Notes under the pieces: generated by a model | Told to the model about the DNA's origin: nothing | The model's database searches: none | Seen by the model: the letters and a program-made list of their open reading frames with translations, nothing else | Part shown: positions 10,250-21,334 of the stretch, piece after piece | Layout of the letters: each line of letters opens with the position of its first letter | Position numbering within the stretch: the stretch's first letter is position 1 | Made by a program: the position numbers and the translations under genes | DNA from: Rhizaria sp. SCN 62-66 | Taxonomy: Eukaryota; Rhizaria, unplaced | Length of the DNA stretch: 41,679 bases | Direction: 5' to 3' | Assembly: GCA_001724265.1 (NCBI GenBank) | Contig: MEDY01000273.1 | Location: forward strand, 1 to 41,679

Positions 10250-13200
10250 TCATTCATCGTCGTAGTCCTTGAAGAGCATGCGGCTGCGCGGCACGGCGCC
10301 GCCGCCCACAGTCGCGCCAGCGCCAGGGCCAACGCGGACGGGGTTGACCACGGTCGGCCGTGCGCCCACCGCAGACACGCCCGCGGCGCCGGCGCCAGAC
10401 GCGGTGCCGCCATCGGTGACCGAAGCGCTGCCGGTGACGGCGGCGGAGGCGGCCAGCTCGGCGATGCGGCGGTTGGCCGCGATGTTGCTGTACGTCACGA
10501 ACGCGGCGACTGCGACGGCAGCGAGCGTGATGAGCGCCATGGTCGAGATGCCAGAGCCCTCGTCGCGCGCGGCGGCCGCGGCGGCCAGCTGCGCGGGAGT
10601 CACGGTGTGGCGCGCGTGGAGCTCGAGCCGCTCGGTGGGGCCGCCGCCGGCGCGGTAGCGCGCGACCTCGGCGCGCAGCTCCAGCAGTTCGTCGATCACG
10701 GCAGCCTGCGCGCGCGCAGCAGCGCGGGCCTGGGTGGGGGAAGATGAGAGGGAACAAGAATGAATACAATAAGAGTGAGAAAACAGTATTTTAACATGAA
10801 ATAATGCAAAATGATACACAAAATGGAATTCTAAGTAAGATGTTTTGTTTAGCCCTCCTTGGTTCGTACCTGGACGGAGCGCTCGGAGCGGAGCGCGTGG
10901 AGCCAGACGCGGCCGTCGGCGCCCGCGGTGGCCTGCAGCGGCAGCGCACACGGGTTGGCGCGCGCCGCGGGGGCCTGGAACAGCAGCGCCGTGGCCCCGC
11001 CGGCGGCGGCAGCGGTGGCCGAGACGGAGGCGTCTGCGGCGGCGGAGACTGCGACGGCGAGTCTCGCGTCAGTCGCGGCGTCGGCCGTGCGCGGCGACAG
11101 CAGCAGCGGCACCCGGTGCGCGAGCGGCACGCCCGCGCCCAGCCCCAGCGCGCCGAGGCTGCTCAGCAGCGCGGCCGCCGTCGCCGCGCCCGCCCCGCCG
11201 CGCTTGCCCGCGCCGCTGGCGCCGGCGCCATTGCGGCTCCCAGCGGCGGCGGGCTTGCCGAGCGCGACGAGGTCGGCGGCGGACGAGTGCACGGCGTGCG
11301 TAGGCAGCGAGTCGATCGAGTCGGTGGCCGTGGCGGCAACGCCCGCGGCGACGGCGTCGACGTGCGCGTCGAGGCACTTGATCGCGACCACGGTCTCGGC
11401 GGAGGACCAGGACCAGTGCACGACGGGGGACGACGCGAAGGGCCACAGTGAGTCGACGGCCTGCGTCTGCGTGAACACCGACGGGAACAACGCGCTCGAG
11501 CTAGAGCTCGCGCCAGTCGAGCCGGAGGCGGAAGAGCTGTAGAGACTGGCGTGCGCCTCGATGATGACGCTCTGCGCGAGCAGCGAAGCCGCAGCGTCGG
11601 AGAAGTCGGCCGTGGCCCACAGCAGCGGCCGCTGCGCGTTAACGAGCGCGACCGCGGCGCCGGCCTTCTCGGCGCGCGCGGCGGCCGCGGCAGTGAGGTT
11701 GAACTGCGCGGCCAGCGCGGCGCCGACCGCGACGACCGCGGCCGCAGACGGCACGGCCACGCCGCTCACATCACCGCTCGCAGCGTTAGCGGAGTTAGCG
11801 CGGAGGACCCATTCGTGCATGTGGGGCACGCGCGTCTTACCGGCGGAGCCGGGGACGCGGCCAACGGGGGAGAGCAAGGGCACCACGTCCACGAGCGCCT
11901 GCGCCGTCGACACGTCCACGGCGCGCACGTAGGCGCGGAAGCGCGGCGGCGCGGCGGCGGAGAAGGCGCCCGCGGCGGCGGCGGCGGCGACGGCGCGCTC
12001 GAGTGACAGCGCGATGGCGCGGTCGACGCTCTCGAGCAGCGAGGCGCGCGCGGCCTGCGCGGCCAGGAACAGCGACTGCGCGGCGGCGGGCGACGGCAGG
12101 TCGGCGACGTCGGCGGCGGCGGCAAACTCGTCCTGGCCCAGCCAGGCGTCGGAGAAGACCACGGGCTGCGAGGAGATCGACACGCCATGCGCGCGCGCCG
12201 CGTTGACCGAGGACAGGAACGATGCGAAGAAGCCCGCCACGGGCGCGGCCGCGTCATCCTCGGCCGCCGCGGCGGGCTCGGTCACGTCGTCGGCCAGGTG
12301 GCGCGATGCGCGGCCGTTGGCGCGCGCGGCGGCGGCGGCAGCGACGGCGGCGCGCTCGGCGCCCCGGTGGTCGCCCGAGGCCAGCAGAGAGGCGATGTGC
12401 GCGGGCACCGAGACGGCAGACTCCTCGGAGATCACAGTCTGCAAGCGCGGCGGCAGCGACGGCTTGAGCAGCGGCAGGGGGTCCAGCGGCACGGCCATGC
12501 GCACGCCGAGCGGGGTCAGGTAAGGGGCAGAGCAGAAAGACCTGGATAGTGGCCGTGATAGAGAGCGCAAAATATGAATTGAAAAAATAGTTCGGTGAGA
12601 GATTTAATAAAATACAAGTAATAATGATCTTGCAAAATTGTAAAATACCACATCTAAGTCAAACAGAGCAGTTTCATTGTTGGTGTTCGTACCTGGTGCC
12701 GACGCGGAGACGCAGGCGCAGCGGCGGCATAGGCTCCCAGGCCGGGTGGGTCACGGTAACCGTCACCGTCACGTCCACACTCGCCCTCTCGCCCTCGGCC
12801 GCGGGGCCGGCGGGCGCGAAGCCCGTGGCGGCGATGTCGAGCGTGGCGAGGATGGCGGGCAGCAGCGGCACGGGCGTGCGCGAGGTCGCGTTGAGCGCGA
12901 CGCTGGAGCCCTGGAGCGAAAAGGACGACGACAGCGCCGCGCCCGCCACGGACACCAGCTCGGGCTTGTCCACGTGCACGTGCACGGCGCCGTCGCGCTG
13001 CAGCAGTGCCACCGAGTCGAAGATGTGCCCGCGCCCGTCGCGCGAGACGACGTGCACCGACACGTTGGACGCGGCCGGCCGCGGCGGGGCGGAGAAGGTC
13101 GCCTCGCGCCAGCCTGCCGCCGCGGCAGCAGGGCCCAGCAGGTCCGCGAAGCGCGCGGCGCGCTGCCAAGCGGCCGAGGACGCGGGCGGGCACAGCGGCT

Positions 13201-16200
13201 CGGGCGCGGCCGAGGCCGCGGAGCCGTCGTGGGCGAAGAGCACGCGCGCGCGGCGCGTAGGGTCATGCGTCGCCACGGTGCCCGCCGCGGCCGTGTTGGC
13301 TGTCGCGGCGGCGGACGCTGCCACAGCGGCCGCAGTGGCCGCGGCGGATGCGGCCTCGGGCTTGTCGCCGGCGCCACCGGCGGTCACGCTCACGGCGGGG
13401 TTCGCGTTGTTATTGGCGCCGCTGTGGCCAGCGGGGCCGAGGACGGCCGCGAGCGAGGCGAGCAGCTGCGCGCGACGGTCCGCAGCCTCGACGGCGGCGG
13501 CGTCGCGGCCGCCGTTCTGCGCGCGCGCGACGGCCGCAGCGTCGGCGCCCAGTCCGCCGTTGGCGCTGTGCGCGTACGAGTAGGCCGAGGCGCCCGATTC
13601 GGGCGTCAACAGTGTTGAGATGGCGTCGATCGAGCGCGGGGGGCGCACGGAGACCAGCACAGACACGGTCTGCGTCAGCTCGGCGACGGAGTCGACACCC
13701 GCGGCTGAGTCAGCGCCGTTGCTGCTGGAGTGGGCGTGAGCAGAGACTGAGGGTGCGGCAGTGATGAGGATGGTGGCGTCATGCGAAGTCGCGTTGGTGG
13801 GCGCGGAGACCCAGCCGCGCGAGCCCACATTCACCACTCCGCTATTCGCACTCGCAGCGTTGCCACTGGGAGTGAAGAGCGAGTAGGCGATGTTGAGCGC
13901 GGACGACGCGTCGATGGTGGTGACGACTTGGGTCGCGGCGCCCGGAGGCAGCAGCACCGACGCCGTCGACAGCAGCGCGAGCTTGGGCGCCACCGTGACG
14001 ACCTTGGAGACGGTGTACTCGGCCACGGCGCCCTCGGCCGCGGGCAGCGGCGTGGGCGCGCATTGCGACAGCCGGCCCGAGGGCGCGGCGACTGTGGCCA
14101 GAGCGGCGGCCGAGGGCCCGGGGTAGCGCACGCGCACGCGCGCCTGCAGCACGAACTTACCGGGGGCGCCGCTGGCGAGCAGGCGGACCGACGCGCCGTG
14201 CGTCACCAGGGACACCACGGAGGCGGTGCCGTTGTTGCTGCCATGGGCGCCGCCGCGGACGCTCTTGCCGTGCGCGCCAGCGCCAGCGCCGGGGCCGGAG
14301 GGCGGGAGGGGGACGTGCCAGCCGTTGTGCGCGTAGAGCTGGTCGAGCGCGGGCGCAGACAGCATCGACGCCAGCGAGGGCGCGCTCAGCGAGGCCGGGA
14401 ATGACGTCAACGGCTGCAGCGAGAGCGAGGAGCGCATCGGCAGCGTCGCGCCGCCGGTCACCGCGGCGCTCGCGCCGCCGTTGCCGCTCTCGGCGCTCTC
14501 GGCGCTGGCGGAGTTGGCAGAGTTCGAGCCCTCTGTGTAAGGGGCGAGGACCCACTCAACCTCGACGGTGTCGCCCACGGTCGCGTCGGCGGGAGCGCCG
14601 TTGGCGCCGGCGACCGAGGCGACGGACTCCTCGCCGTCGAGCAGCGTGGCGCTGGCCAGGAGATCGAAGCCGGTGAAGACGACGTGCAGCACGACGATGT
14701 CGTGGAGCCCGTCCTGTCCCCAGCCCGCGGTCTCAAGCGACGGGTGCGGATACCGCACGTGCAGCAGCGTCACGCCGAGCGCGCGCCCTGTGACCTCGCC
14801 CGTCGCCGATACGGAGGCGACGCTCTCGTCGTCGACCGTGTAGCGCAGCTGGGCCGCGAGAGGGTGCGCAGGCTGGCCCAGGGCAGGGTCGAACCCAGCC
14901 AGCGCGACCGGGACCGTGGCGCCCACCCCGAGGGTCACGGACCGGCGCGCGGCGCACACGGCGGGGTAGCAGGAGACCGAGACCGCGGCCGTGGATTGCG
15001 CGGGGGAAGGGTTCGACGCGCACGGCGCGTTGGCCACGCGGATCTCGGCCGACACGGGCGCGGCGGTCTGCGCCAGGCACGTCACGTCAAAGTAGTGCCC
15101 GGGCAGAAACGCCGGCGCGGCGCTCGCGTCGTCGCCGGCCGCGGCCGCGATCGCGATGAGCTCGGCGGAGATGGCCGCGGTCGTCGCGTCGTCCGAGGCC
15201 GGGCGCGCAATGGTCACCACGCCTACGTCGCCGCCGTCGGCCGCGTTGAGCGTGGCGCTCGTGCGCAGCGCCGACGCGCCCGCGGACGGCAAGTACAGCA
15301 GCGCGCCCGTGCGCTCGGTGACGGAGCCCGTGGCGGCGTGGGAGACGACGGGCGGCGCGGCAAGCAGACCGGTGCGCGGGTCCACGTCGCAAGTGCCGAA
15401 GCCGCCCGCCTGCCCCTGGAAGCCGCCCAGCGCACACGGCCACGGCAGCGGGCCAGCGGTCCAGGGCAGGCGCACGACGGTGCCCACGGCCGCGGCGACG
15501 GCGGCGTGCGCGGGGCGCACCGGCGCGTAGACAGAGAGCACGAGCGACGCGCGCGGCTGGTAGCCGCGGTGCGGGCCGCGCGCGCCGCGCGAGTAGTTGG
15601 CGCTCGCGGCGGCCTCGGTGGCCGAAGGCAGCAGCAGCGCCGCGGCCGAGGCAGAGGCCGAATCCAGCGCCGGCGGCGGCGCGCCGGCCGGGAAGGCAGC
15701 GGCGGAGATGCGCGAGAAGCCTGGGGAAAGCGCCTTGGTGGCGAGCTTGAAGCAGTTGCACGTGCCCGCAGCAGCCGCAGACGCGGTCTTGGTCGAGGTA
15801 CTGTTGGCGTCGACGTCAGCGTTGGCGGTGGTGTCGTAAGTGCAATCGCGCGAGCACGGGATGTCGTCCTGGCTCGACGCCAGCGCCAGCGCCTCTGCGC
15901 CCTCAGTCACGCGTGCCGCGAGCCGCAGGCAGCCGCAGTCAGTGAAGGCGCGGCCGCGGACGTCCTTGACGTGGAAGCCGACGGTGCGGCCCGCGCCGAC
16001 GGTCACCTCGACGGCGTCGGCGATGGGACAGACCTGTCCGACCGGGCTCGCCTCGGCAGCAAGCGTCAGCGACTGGTCCGGGTTGCAGCGGTCGCGGACC
16101 AGCACCTGCGCCGCGCCCGCGGGGCCGACGGCAAGGACCTTGGCCAGCGCGCCGCGGCCGGCGACGGCCAGCATCCCGGGCCGCGAAGAGTGGAAGAGGT

Positions 16201-18681
16201 AAGAACCTGAGCCGTGGCGCATGTACACGTCCTGCGCGCACTGGTCGCCGAGCCCGCCGCCAGCGCCGCCGCTGCCGTCGCCGCCGCCGACCGAGAGGTC
16301 GAACCACGCGGCCGGGAGGTCCAGGCGGGCGCTGCGGTCCGCAGCGACCTCCGCCTCGGCCTCGGGCTCCAAGTCGGAGTAAGACTCTCCGGCGGTCGAA
16401 GCAGAGGAGGAGGAGGAGGAGGAAGAGGAGGACAGGGGCGGGAGAGAGCGGGGGCGGTAGGCGGGCGTGGGGATGAGGATCGCCTGCACGCTGGCCTCGA
16501 CGGGCCGCGACACGACGACCGTGATCGCGGCCGTGATGGGCGTGTCGAGCACGTACCGCACGCCAGTCTCGGCGCTCGTCATCGAGGATAGGCGCACCGT
16601 GACCGTGGACTCGCCGGTGACGGTGGGCGAGGCGGCCAGCGTGATCCAGCTGCCCACCGCGAACACGCCCGCAGCGCCCGCGCCCTCAGCCGCAGCCGAA
16701 GAGTCGCCGTTGGCGTTGTGATGACCGTGGTTCGCGCCGTCGGTGGAAGCAGAGGCGTCGTCGATGGTCACCGAGTCGCCGGTCACCGTGGCGACCGCGC
16801 CGTTGCACACGTCGATGACGCGGTCCCAGGCATCGTAGAGAAACAGCTTGACGGTGTATCGGCGGCCAGCAGTGAGGTGGTACTTGCCGTCGCAGGAGGG
16901 GAAGGGGAAGTCGTAGACGTCGTGCCGGTCGCCGTCGGCCAGCGAGCGCAGGCCCTGCGGCGCGGCGGCCAGCGCGGCGCGCACGGCCGCGGGCACGGCG
17001 CCGCGCGAGTCGAGCGCGGGCCGCGGCGCGTGGCCCGGCAGGTAGCGGTGCAGCAGCAGCTCGGCGCGCGCGGGGATGGAGACGACGACATCGGCCTTGC
17101 CGGCCTCCTCCTGGAGCGTGCCGTCGACGACGACGACCGTGGTGTGGCCCGGCGCGCGGCCAGTCGCGATGCCGCTGTGCGCGCCGATCACTGCCACCGA
17201 CGGGTTCGTCGCGTTCCAGCGGTACCTAAAAATGAGGACAAGCAAGGTGGTGGGCCATGAAGGAAGAAAAAGAAGGGATGTTTGATTGTGGTAGATGTGT
17301 GAGATATCCTGGCATTGTCGAGATATGTCAAATATTGCATTTTAAAATATAAATTAAAATAGACTTAGCGCTATTGATATATATCCCTCTAAACTCTCAA
17401 AACATGTGTCCTGACTCACGCCAACCAACAAGTTCCATGAGACATAATAAAACAGCATAAATGTAACATTTGCGCAAATATATCGATATGAAAAGAGATA
17501 ACATACTGCGCGTTGGGCATGGCGATGACGCGACTGAGCGACGACACCTCGGCCGGCAGCAGCGACCACTCCAGCCCTCCCATCGCCGCCGCAGCAGTGG
17601 CAGACGCAGTGGTAGTAGAAGCGGACGCAGAGGCGGCGGCGGCGGCGGCGGCGGCGGCGAGCGCGGCCGGCGAGCCCGCAAGCGCGCCCGCGTGCGCGGG
17701 CTTGGCGCCGCCGAGCGGAAGGTGCGACTTGTGCTGGCGCGAGTACACGTGGATCGCGACGTCGGAGGCCGGGCACACGCGCACGAGCGTGGGGTACACA
17801 CCCAGGGGCTCCGTCACGAGCATGTCGACCGCCGTCTCAACGGGCGCGGGCGTGGGGCAGTCAAGCCGCGCCGACAGCGTGACGCGGCCCGGCAGCGCGC
17901 CCTGGATCGGCAGCCGGTCCGTGGAGAAGCCCAGCTGCTCCATCTGGCTGCGCAGCGGAGACACCTCGATCGCCGCCTCGGCGAAGGTCAGCTTGCGCGC
18001 CACGCGCTCGGCCGAGCTGGTCCACACGAACGGCACGCCCTCGAGCGTGGTGAACAGGTCGCCATGCTCGTCGTAAGCCAGCAAGTCCAGGCTCTCTGCG
18101 TCGCCGATGTTGATGCGCCGCGTGGAGGTGCCGATGGCCAGCGCGGCGATCGAGTCGACGAAGACCTCGCACTCGGCGCGGCGCGACGTGCGGATGTCTT
18201 CGGCCCACACCCACGCGGACTGCCGGCCCTTGTTGTTGCTCGCGCTCGCACTCGCGCTCGCGGTGGAGGCGGCAGCAGCACCGCCGGCAGCGGCGGCCGA
18301 GGCAGCGGCAGCGGCGGCGTTGGTGTTAGAGTTGGCGAAGTCGTCGTGCACGACTGTGATGATCGCGGCGGTGGCGCCGACGACGCCGGCTACCTCGCAG
18401 CGCGCCGCGGGCTCGTCGGCCGTGGCCTCGACGAGCGGCGTGACGGACACGACGTGCGGGGACGAGGTATGCCAGAGGAAGCAGCCGCCCTGCGCGCGCA
18501 CGACACGGCTCACGGGCTTGAGGCGCGCCGAGCAGGCGTGTGAAGGCAGCAGCAGCGTCACGGCGTCGATCGTCACGTCCGCCGCCAAAACGAGGCACAG
18601 CGCGGATGCCAGCGCGAAGGCGACTAGCGCCAGAGCGAGGCTGTGGCGGGAACGGGGGCGAGAGCGAGTCATACTTGACAT
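10250..18681 (-). CDS. NUP210: nuclear pore membrane glycoprotein NUP210 (gp210)
   Basis: Transmembrane nucleoporin forming the lumenal ring around the nuclear pore. Exons are 18681-17507, 17225-12693, 12541-10870 and 10729-10250; introns start gtatgt, gtacga and gtacga, and all junctions keep frame (7860 nt, 2619 residues). Residues 1-34 form a signal peptide. The N-terminal domain matches gp210: LLLPSHACSARL, GGCFLWHTSSPHVVSV, VWAEDIRTSRRAECEVFVDSI and FTTLEGVPFVWTS. Big_2/Ig-like repeats are visible, e.g. residues 393-424 (RWNATNPSVAVIGAHSGIATG) and near 1185 (DDESVASVSATGEVTGRALG). One transmembrane span (about 2521-2541, GISTMALITLAAVAVAAFVT) precedes a roughly 78-residue pore-facing tail. 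Human NUP210 is about 1890 residues, so this one is about 730 longer, mostly through Ala/Ser-rich insertions. ATG at 18681 was chosen; a second ATG at 18672 would also keep the signal peptide. Divergent from SDHAF2. Confidence 0.88.
16404..16431 (-). repeat. GGA/TCC trinucleotide run (poly-Ser) in NUP210
   Basis: A run of GAG/GGA triplets on the plus strand encodes about eleven consecutive Ser residues in the lumenal part of NUP210, between two Ig-like repeats. It is an expansion typical of this genome. Confidence 0.85.
17628..17660 (-). repeat. GCC/GCG run (poly-Ala) in NUP210
   Basis: About ten consecutive Ala codons close to the 3' end of NUP210 exon 1, within a disordered insertion of the N-terminal region. 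Confidence 0.7.
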
Positions 18682-19434
18682 GACGATGGTTCTCTCACTC
18701 GTTCGTTCAGAGAACTAGATAAGTCGGAGTCGGGTGAGACCGGACCTGGACTGGGCTGGAGTGGGACTGAGCGTCAGTCAGCAGACAGCAGAGCAGCACG
18801 AGTGGCCGACACACACACGGAGAAAGGGTGGGGTAGCGTGCTCTCTTGGGCGGCAGAGAGAACCAAAACACGACGAAAGCGTCGGCTACCGAAGAGGGGG
18901 AAACGGTCTGCGCGGGGCGGTAACGCAAGATATGGCAATGAAAACAAGTGTGAGATGTGTAAGGCAAACGTGGAATTGGGATATTGCGAGTATAGTTCCA
19001 CTGGCAACTAGGGGGACGAGAGCAGTGGCGAGAGATGAAGAGTCGGTGGTGGCGCCGCAACAGTCGTTCATGGGCATTCAGAACAGGGCCAGGAGGCAAC
19101 CATCCTATCAACGAATAGTCATAACGATTGAATATGTAAAGCAAATCAGAGTTTACGGGCTATGAATGAAGGATAAATCGGCACATCTGTTTGGTGTGAT
19201 AAACAATTCCAATCTCAAGTTTGCCTCGTCCAACGGTTGCCGCACGGAATGGCGCGCTCGCATTTTTGAGAACCAGCCGGTTCGTGATGATTAGTGAGGA
19301 GAATCAGAAGTGCGATATGTCGTGCACTGCCACATTCTGATCATCAATAGGGCTGCATCTGCAATATGTTATTTAAAACTGAAGAAACTTCTGGATAATG
19401 AAATTATGTTTTCTGCACTGGTCTGCTAGTTTAG
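18682..19434. other. divergent promoter region (NUP210 / SDHAF2)
   Basis: About 750 bp between two divergent start codons. A small perfect inverted repeat, GAACC-AGCC-GGTTC, lies at 19270-19283. An ATG at 19398 opens a frame that overlaps the SDHAF2 start out of frame. It would hinder translation if included in the mRNA, so transcription of SDHAF2 probably starts after it or scanning is leaky. No gene was recognised. Confidence 0.5.
19270..19283. promoter_or_regulatory. inverted repeat GAACC-N4-GGTTC, possible factor site
   Basis: A 5-bp perfect inverted repeat with a 4-bp spacer (AGCC), 152 bp upstream of the SDHAF2 ATG. A closely related element (TGAACC-AGCG-GGTTCA, positions 23994-24009) lies 5' of IFT54. 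The shared AACCAGC core and the location upstream of two genes suggest a transcription factor half-site pair. No factor can be named. Confidence 0.3.
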
Positions 19435-19992
19435 ATGTTCCGCAGTGTTTCCCGTCTGGTCCGTGTGGCCCCGCGTCTGGCTCCTGCCCGCGCGCTCCCC
19501 GCCGCGCCCCTGCGCTCCCTCTTTGTCTCCGCGGCTCCTCTCCGCGCCGTCACCGCGCCCCGCCTGCCCGCGAACCTGGCTGCCGCGCTCGCCCCCGCGC
19601 GCGCCCCCGTCCGCGCGTTCACGGTGGTGGGCCACGCCTCGTCGGTCTCGCTGCCCTCCGCGGCCGAAAACGGCGGCGCCGCGCCCTCGACCGAGGAACT
19701 GGAGCTCTCGTACAAGCGCCTCGTCTTCCACTGCATGCAGCGCGGGTGGCTCGAGCTGGACCTTATCATGGGCTCGTTCGTGCGCATGCGCCGCGACCGC
19801 CTGATCCACGACGCGGAGCAGCAGGAGCTGCTGCGCGCAATCGCCAAGGAGGAGAATAGCGACTTGATGCGCTGGCTCGTCGAGGGCTGGGCCATCCCCG
19901 AGAAGTATCATGGAAACGCCATGATGGCCGACCTTGTGGCGTACTCCACCGCGCCCAACAAGCCCTGGTACCCCACCGCGGGCAACCAGTAA
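19435..19992 (+). CDS. SDHAF2: succinate dehydrogenase assembly factor 2, mitochondrial (SDH5/SdhE family)
   Basis: Mitochondrial matrix chaperone that promotes covalent attachment of FAD to the flavoprotein subunit of succinate dehydrogenase (complex II). Single exon, 185 residues. Residues 1 to about 60 are Arg/Ala/Leu-rich without acidic residues, a clear mitochondrial presequence. The DUF339/SdhE domain follows (about 83-170). It contains YKRLVFHCMQRGWLELDLIMGSF with the conserved RGxxE box (Arg103, Gly104, Glu107), needed for flavinylation in the family, and later AKEENSDLMRWLVEG, which matches the conserved NDWDIYxW region of homologues. The ATG is the first in this frame and gives the presequence. 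A short C-terminal extension ends in NKPWYPTAGNQ. No intron. Confidence 0.92.
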   Translation: MFRSVSRLVRVAPRLAPARALPAAPLRSLFVSAAPLRAVTAPRLPANLAAALAPARAPVRAFTVVGHASSVSLPSAAENGGAAPSTEELELSYKRLVFHCMQRGWLELDLIMGSFVRMRRDRLIHDAEQQELLRAIAKEENSDLMRWLVEGWAIPEKYHGNAMMADLVAYSTAPNKPWYPTAGNQ

Positions 19993-20337
19993 AGGCCTTG
20001 GAGCGCACGTTATTCCCTTCCATATTTCGACCATGTTACCTATCTTTTTATGTTTGTTATACAGCAAGAGCGGCGCGAGATTTGCGCAATAATTCATTGG
20101 TTCTAGTCAAGAATACACACTTTAGTTTCATATAGTTTGACTAGGTCTTAAAATATCTTTATTTCATTGAGATATCGTGTGTTTCAGCAGGCATATCCCA
20201 ATTTGTGGTCAGTTGCGTTTGCCCGCAAATGCAAGCGAGGCCGAAGTTCATGCCGATCGGGGGTTGTTAGAACTCGGTGAGACGTCCGTCAGTGCACTCA
20301 GGCTTCCGTCACCACGTTGACAAAAAGTGTTTGCATC
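19993..20337. other. short intergenic region
   Basis: 345 bp between two plus-strand genes. It must hold the SDHAF2 3' UTR and the promoter of the prefoldin-like gene. It is A+T-rich for the first about 200 bp. No motif was recognised with confidence. Confidence 0.5.
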
Positions 20338-20912
20338 ATGTCTGCACATATATTCTCTCCGCAAACGCAAGCACTGCGCGATAAAGAGCCCGCCTCCGAC
20401 GTCCCTGTCGACATCATGGCTTCCTGGAAGGTCGCCACGCTCGAGCGCGCCAAGAAGGACGTACGTCACTCCTATCAATGCAAAAACACGGAATAGCTTT
20501 GTTTAAACGTGGCGGTATATCTAATTATCTGCTCTGTTCTCACTCTCTCAACTCATGCTGTTATATATCGTGTTTTCGTTTCGCCCAGGCCAAAGCCTTG
20601 CTCGTTGGCCAGTACGAGGTGCAGTCGTCATCCCGCGCCGTCTACGTCCGCCGCGCCCCCGGGGGGCTGTTCTTCCTTACACCGCGCAAGGACGCGGCTG
20701 ACACGCTTGCCCGCGCGGCCCCACGGATCCATGAGGAGGTTGCGAGCACCCAAGCGTATCTCGAGGACGTCCTCAACTCCACGACTGGGACCACGGAAAA
20801 CCCCAGCGCAAAGACGGCAACAACCACGAACGCGGCGGCAACGCCCAACAGCAGCCAGGCTACTCAGAGCAGCACTGCTAAGGCGGCGCTTGGTGATATT
20901 GCCACCGCATAG
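20338..20912 (+). CDS. small prefoldin-like protein, ASDURF (ASNSD1 uORF protein)-like
   Basis: Exons 20338-20460 and 20589-20912 (intron donor gtacgt, acceptor cccag, phase 0) give 148 residues. The conserved-looking core spans the splice: LERAKKD / AKALLVGQYEVQSSSRAVYVRR and GGLFFLTPRKDAADTLARAA, then a helix to about residue 100. The order helix, then VY-x-basic, then (I/L)FFL, then helix resembles the prefoldin-beta-like ASDURF protein, a PAQosome subunit encoded in human from the ASNSD1 leader ([20 protein letters not shown] as I recall it). That would place it in the HSP90-R2TP-prefoldin-like chaperone complex. The last about 45 residues are Thr/Asn/Ala/Ser low complexity. A second in-frame ATG at 20416 could also serve as start. 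No asparagine-synthetase-like ORF follows it. The gene structure is well supported; the family assignment is moderate. Confidence 0.55.
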
Positions 20913-21334
20913 GCAACTCAGAGTAAAAACAACGGCAATAACAACAATAAGTCGAACGCCAACAAAGGCTTGAAGCGTCGTTGAGCAACGCTGTCAACAT
21001 CAAGACATATAAGATATGTTGTCGCACCAACCAGGCCCAGCTGCCTGACGTCAACAAATGGAGCATGCTAGAATCTCACGCTAAGACCAAGCCCTGGCCA
21101 CGAGCAAGCAATACATACAAATGCTTCGTTTAAAAACATTGTTGTATTTCACGTGACAAATGTCATTGCTTTAATCTTGCACAAAATACTCAAATACAAA
21201 CATACACTTTTACTACAATATTATCTCAAAACTACGCAAAACAAACTCTTTCTTTCAGCTCCAGACTCAGGACACGAACTAATGCTGACTCGCAACACAG
21301 TGCAACCGCTCTGAGCATCTGCGCCGGCCGCCAC
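20913..21334. other. convergent intergenic region
   Basis: 422 bp between the 3' ends of the prefoldin-like gene and IFT54. A+T-rich with no recognisable gene; it probably contains only the two 3' UTRs. Confidence 0.5.

Noticed and set aside
14684-16210. 508-codon plus-strand frame opposite NUP210
   Set aside because: Arg/Gly/Ala-rich low-complexity sequence arising from GC-rich codons of NUP210 read backwards; no start context or similarity.
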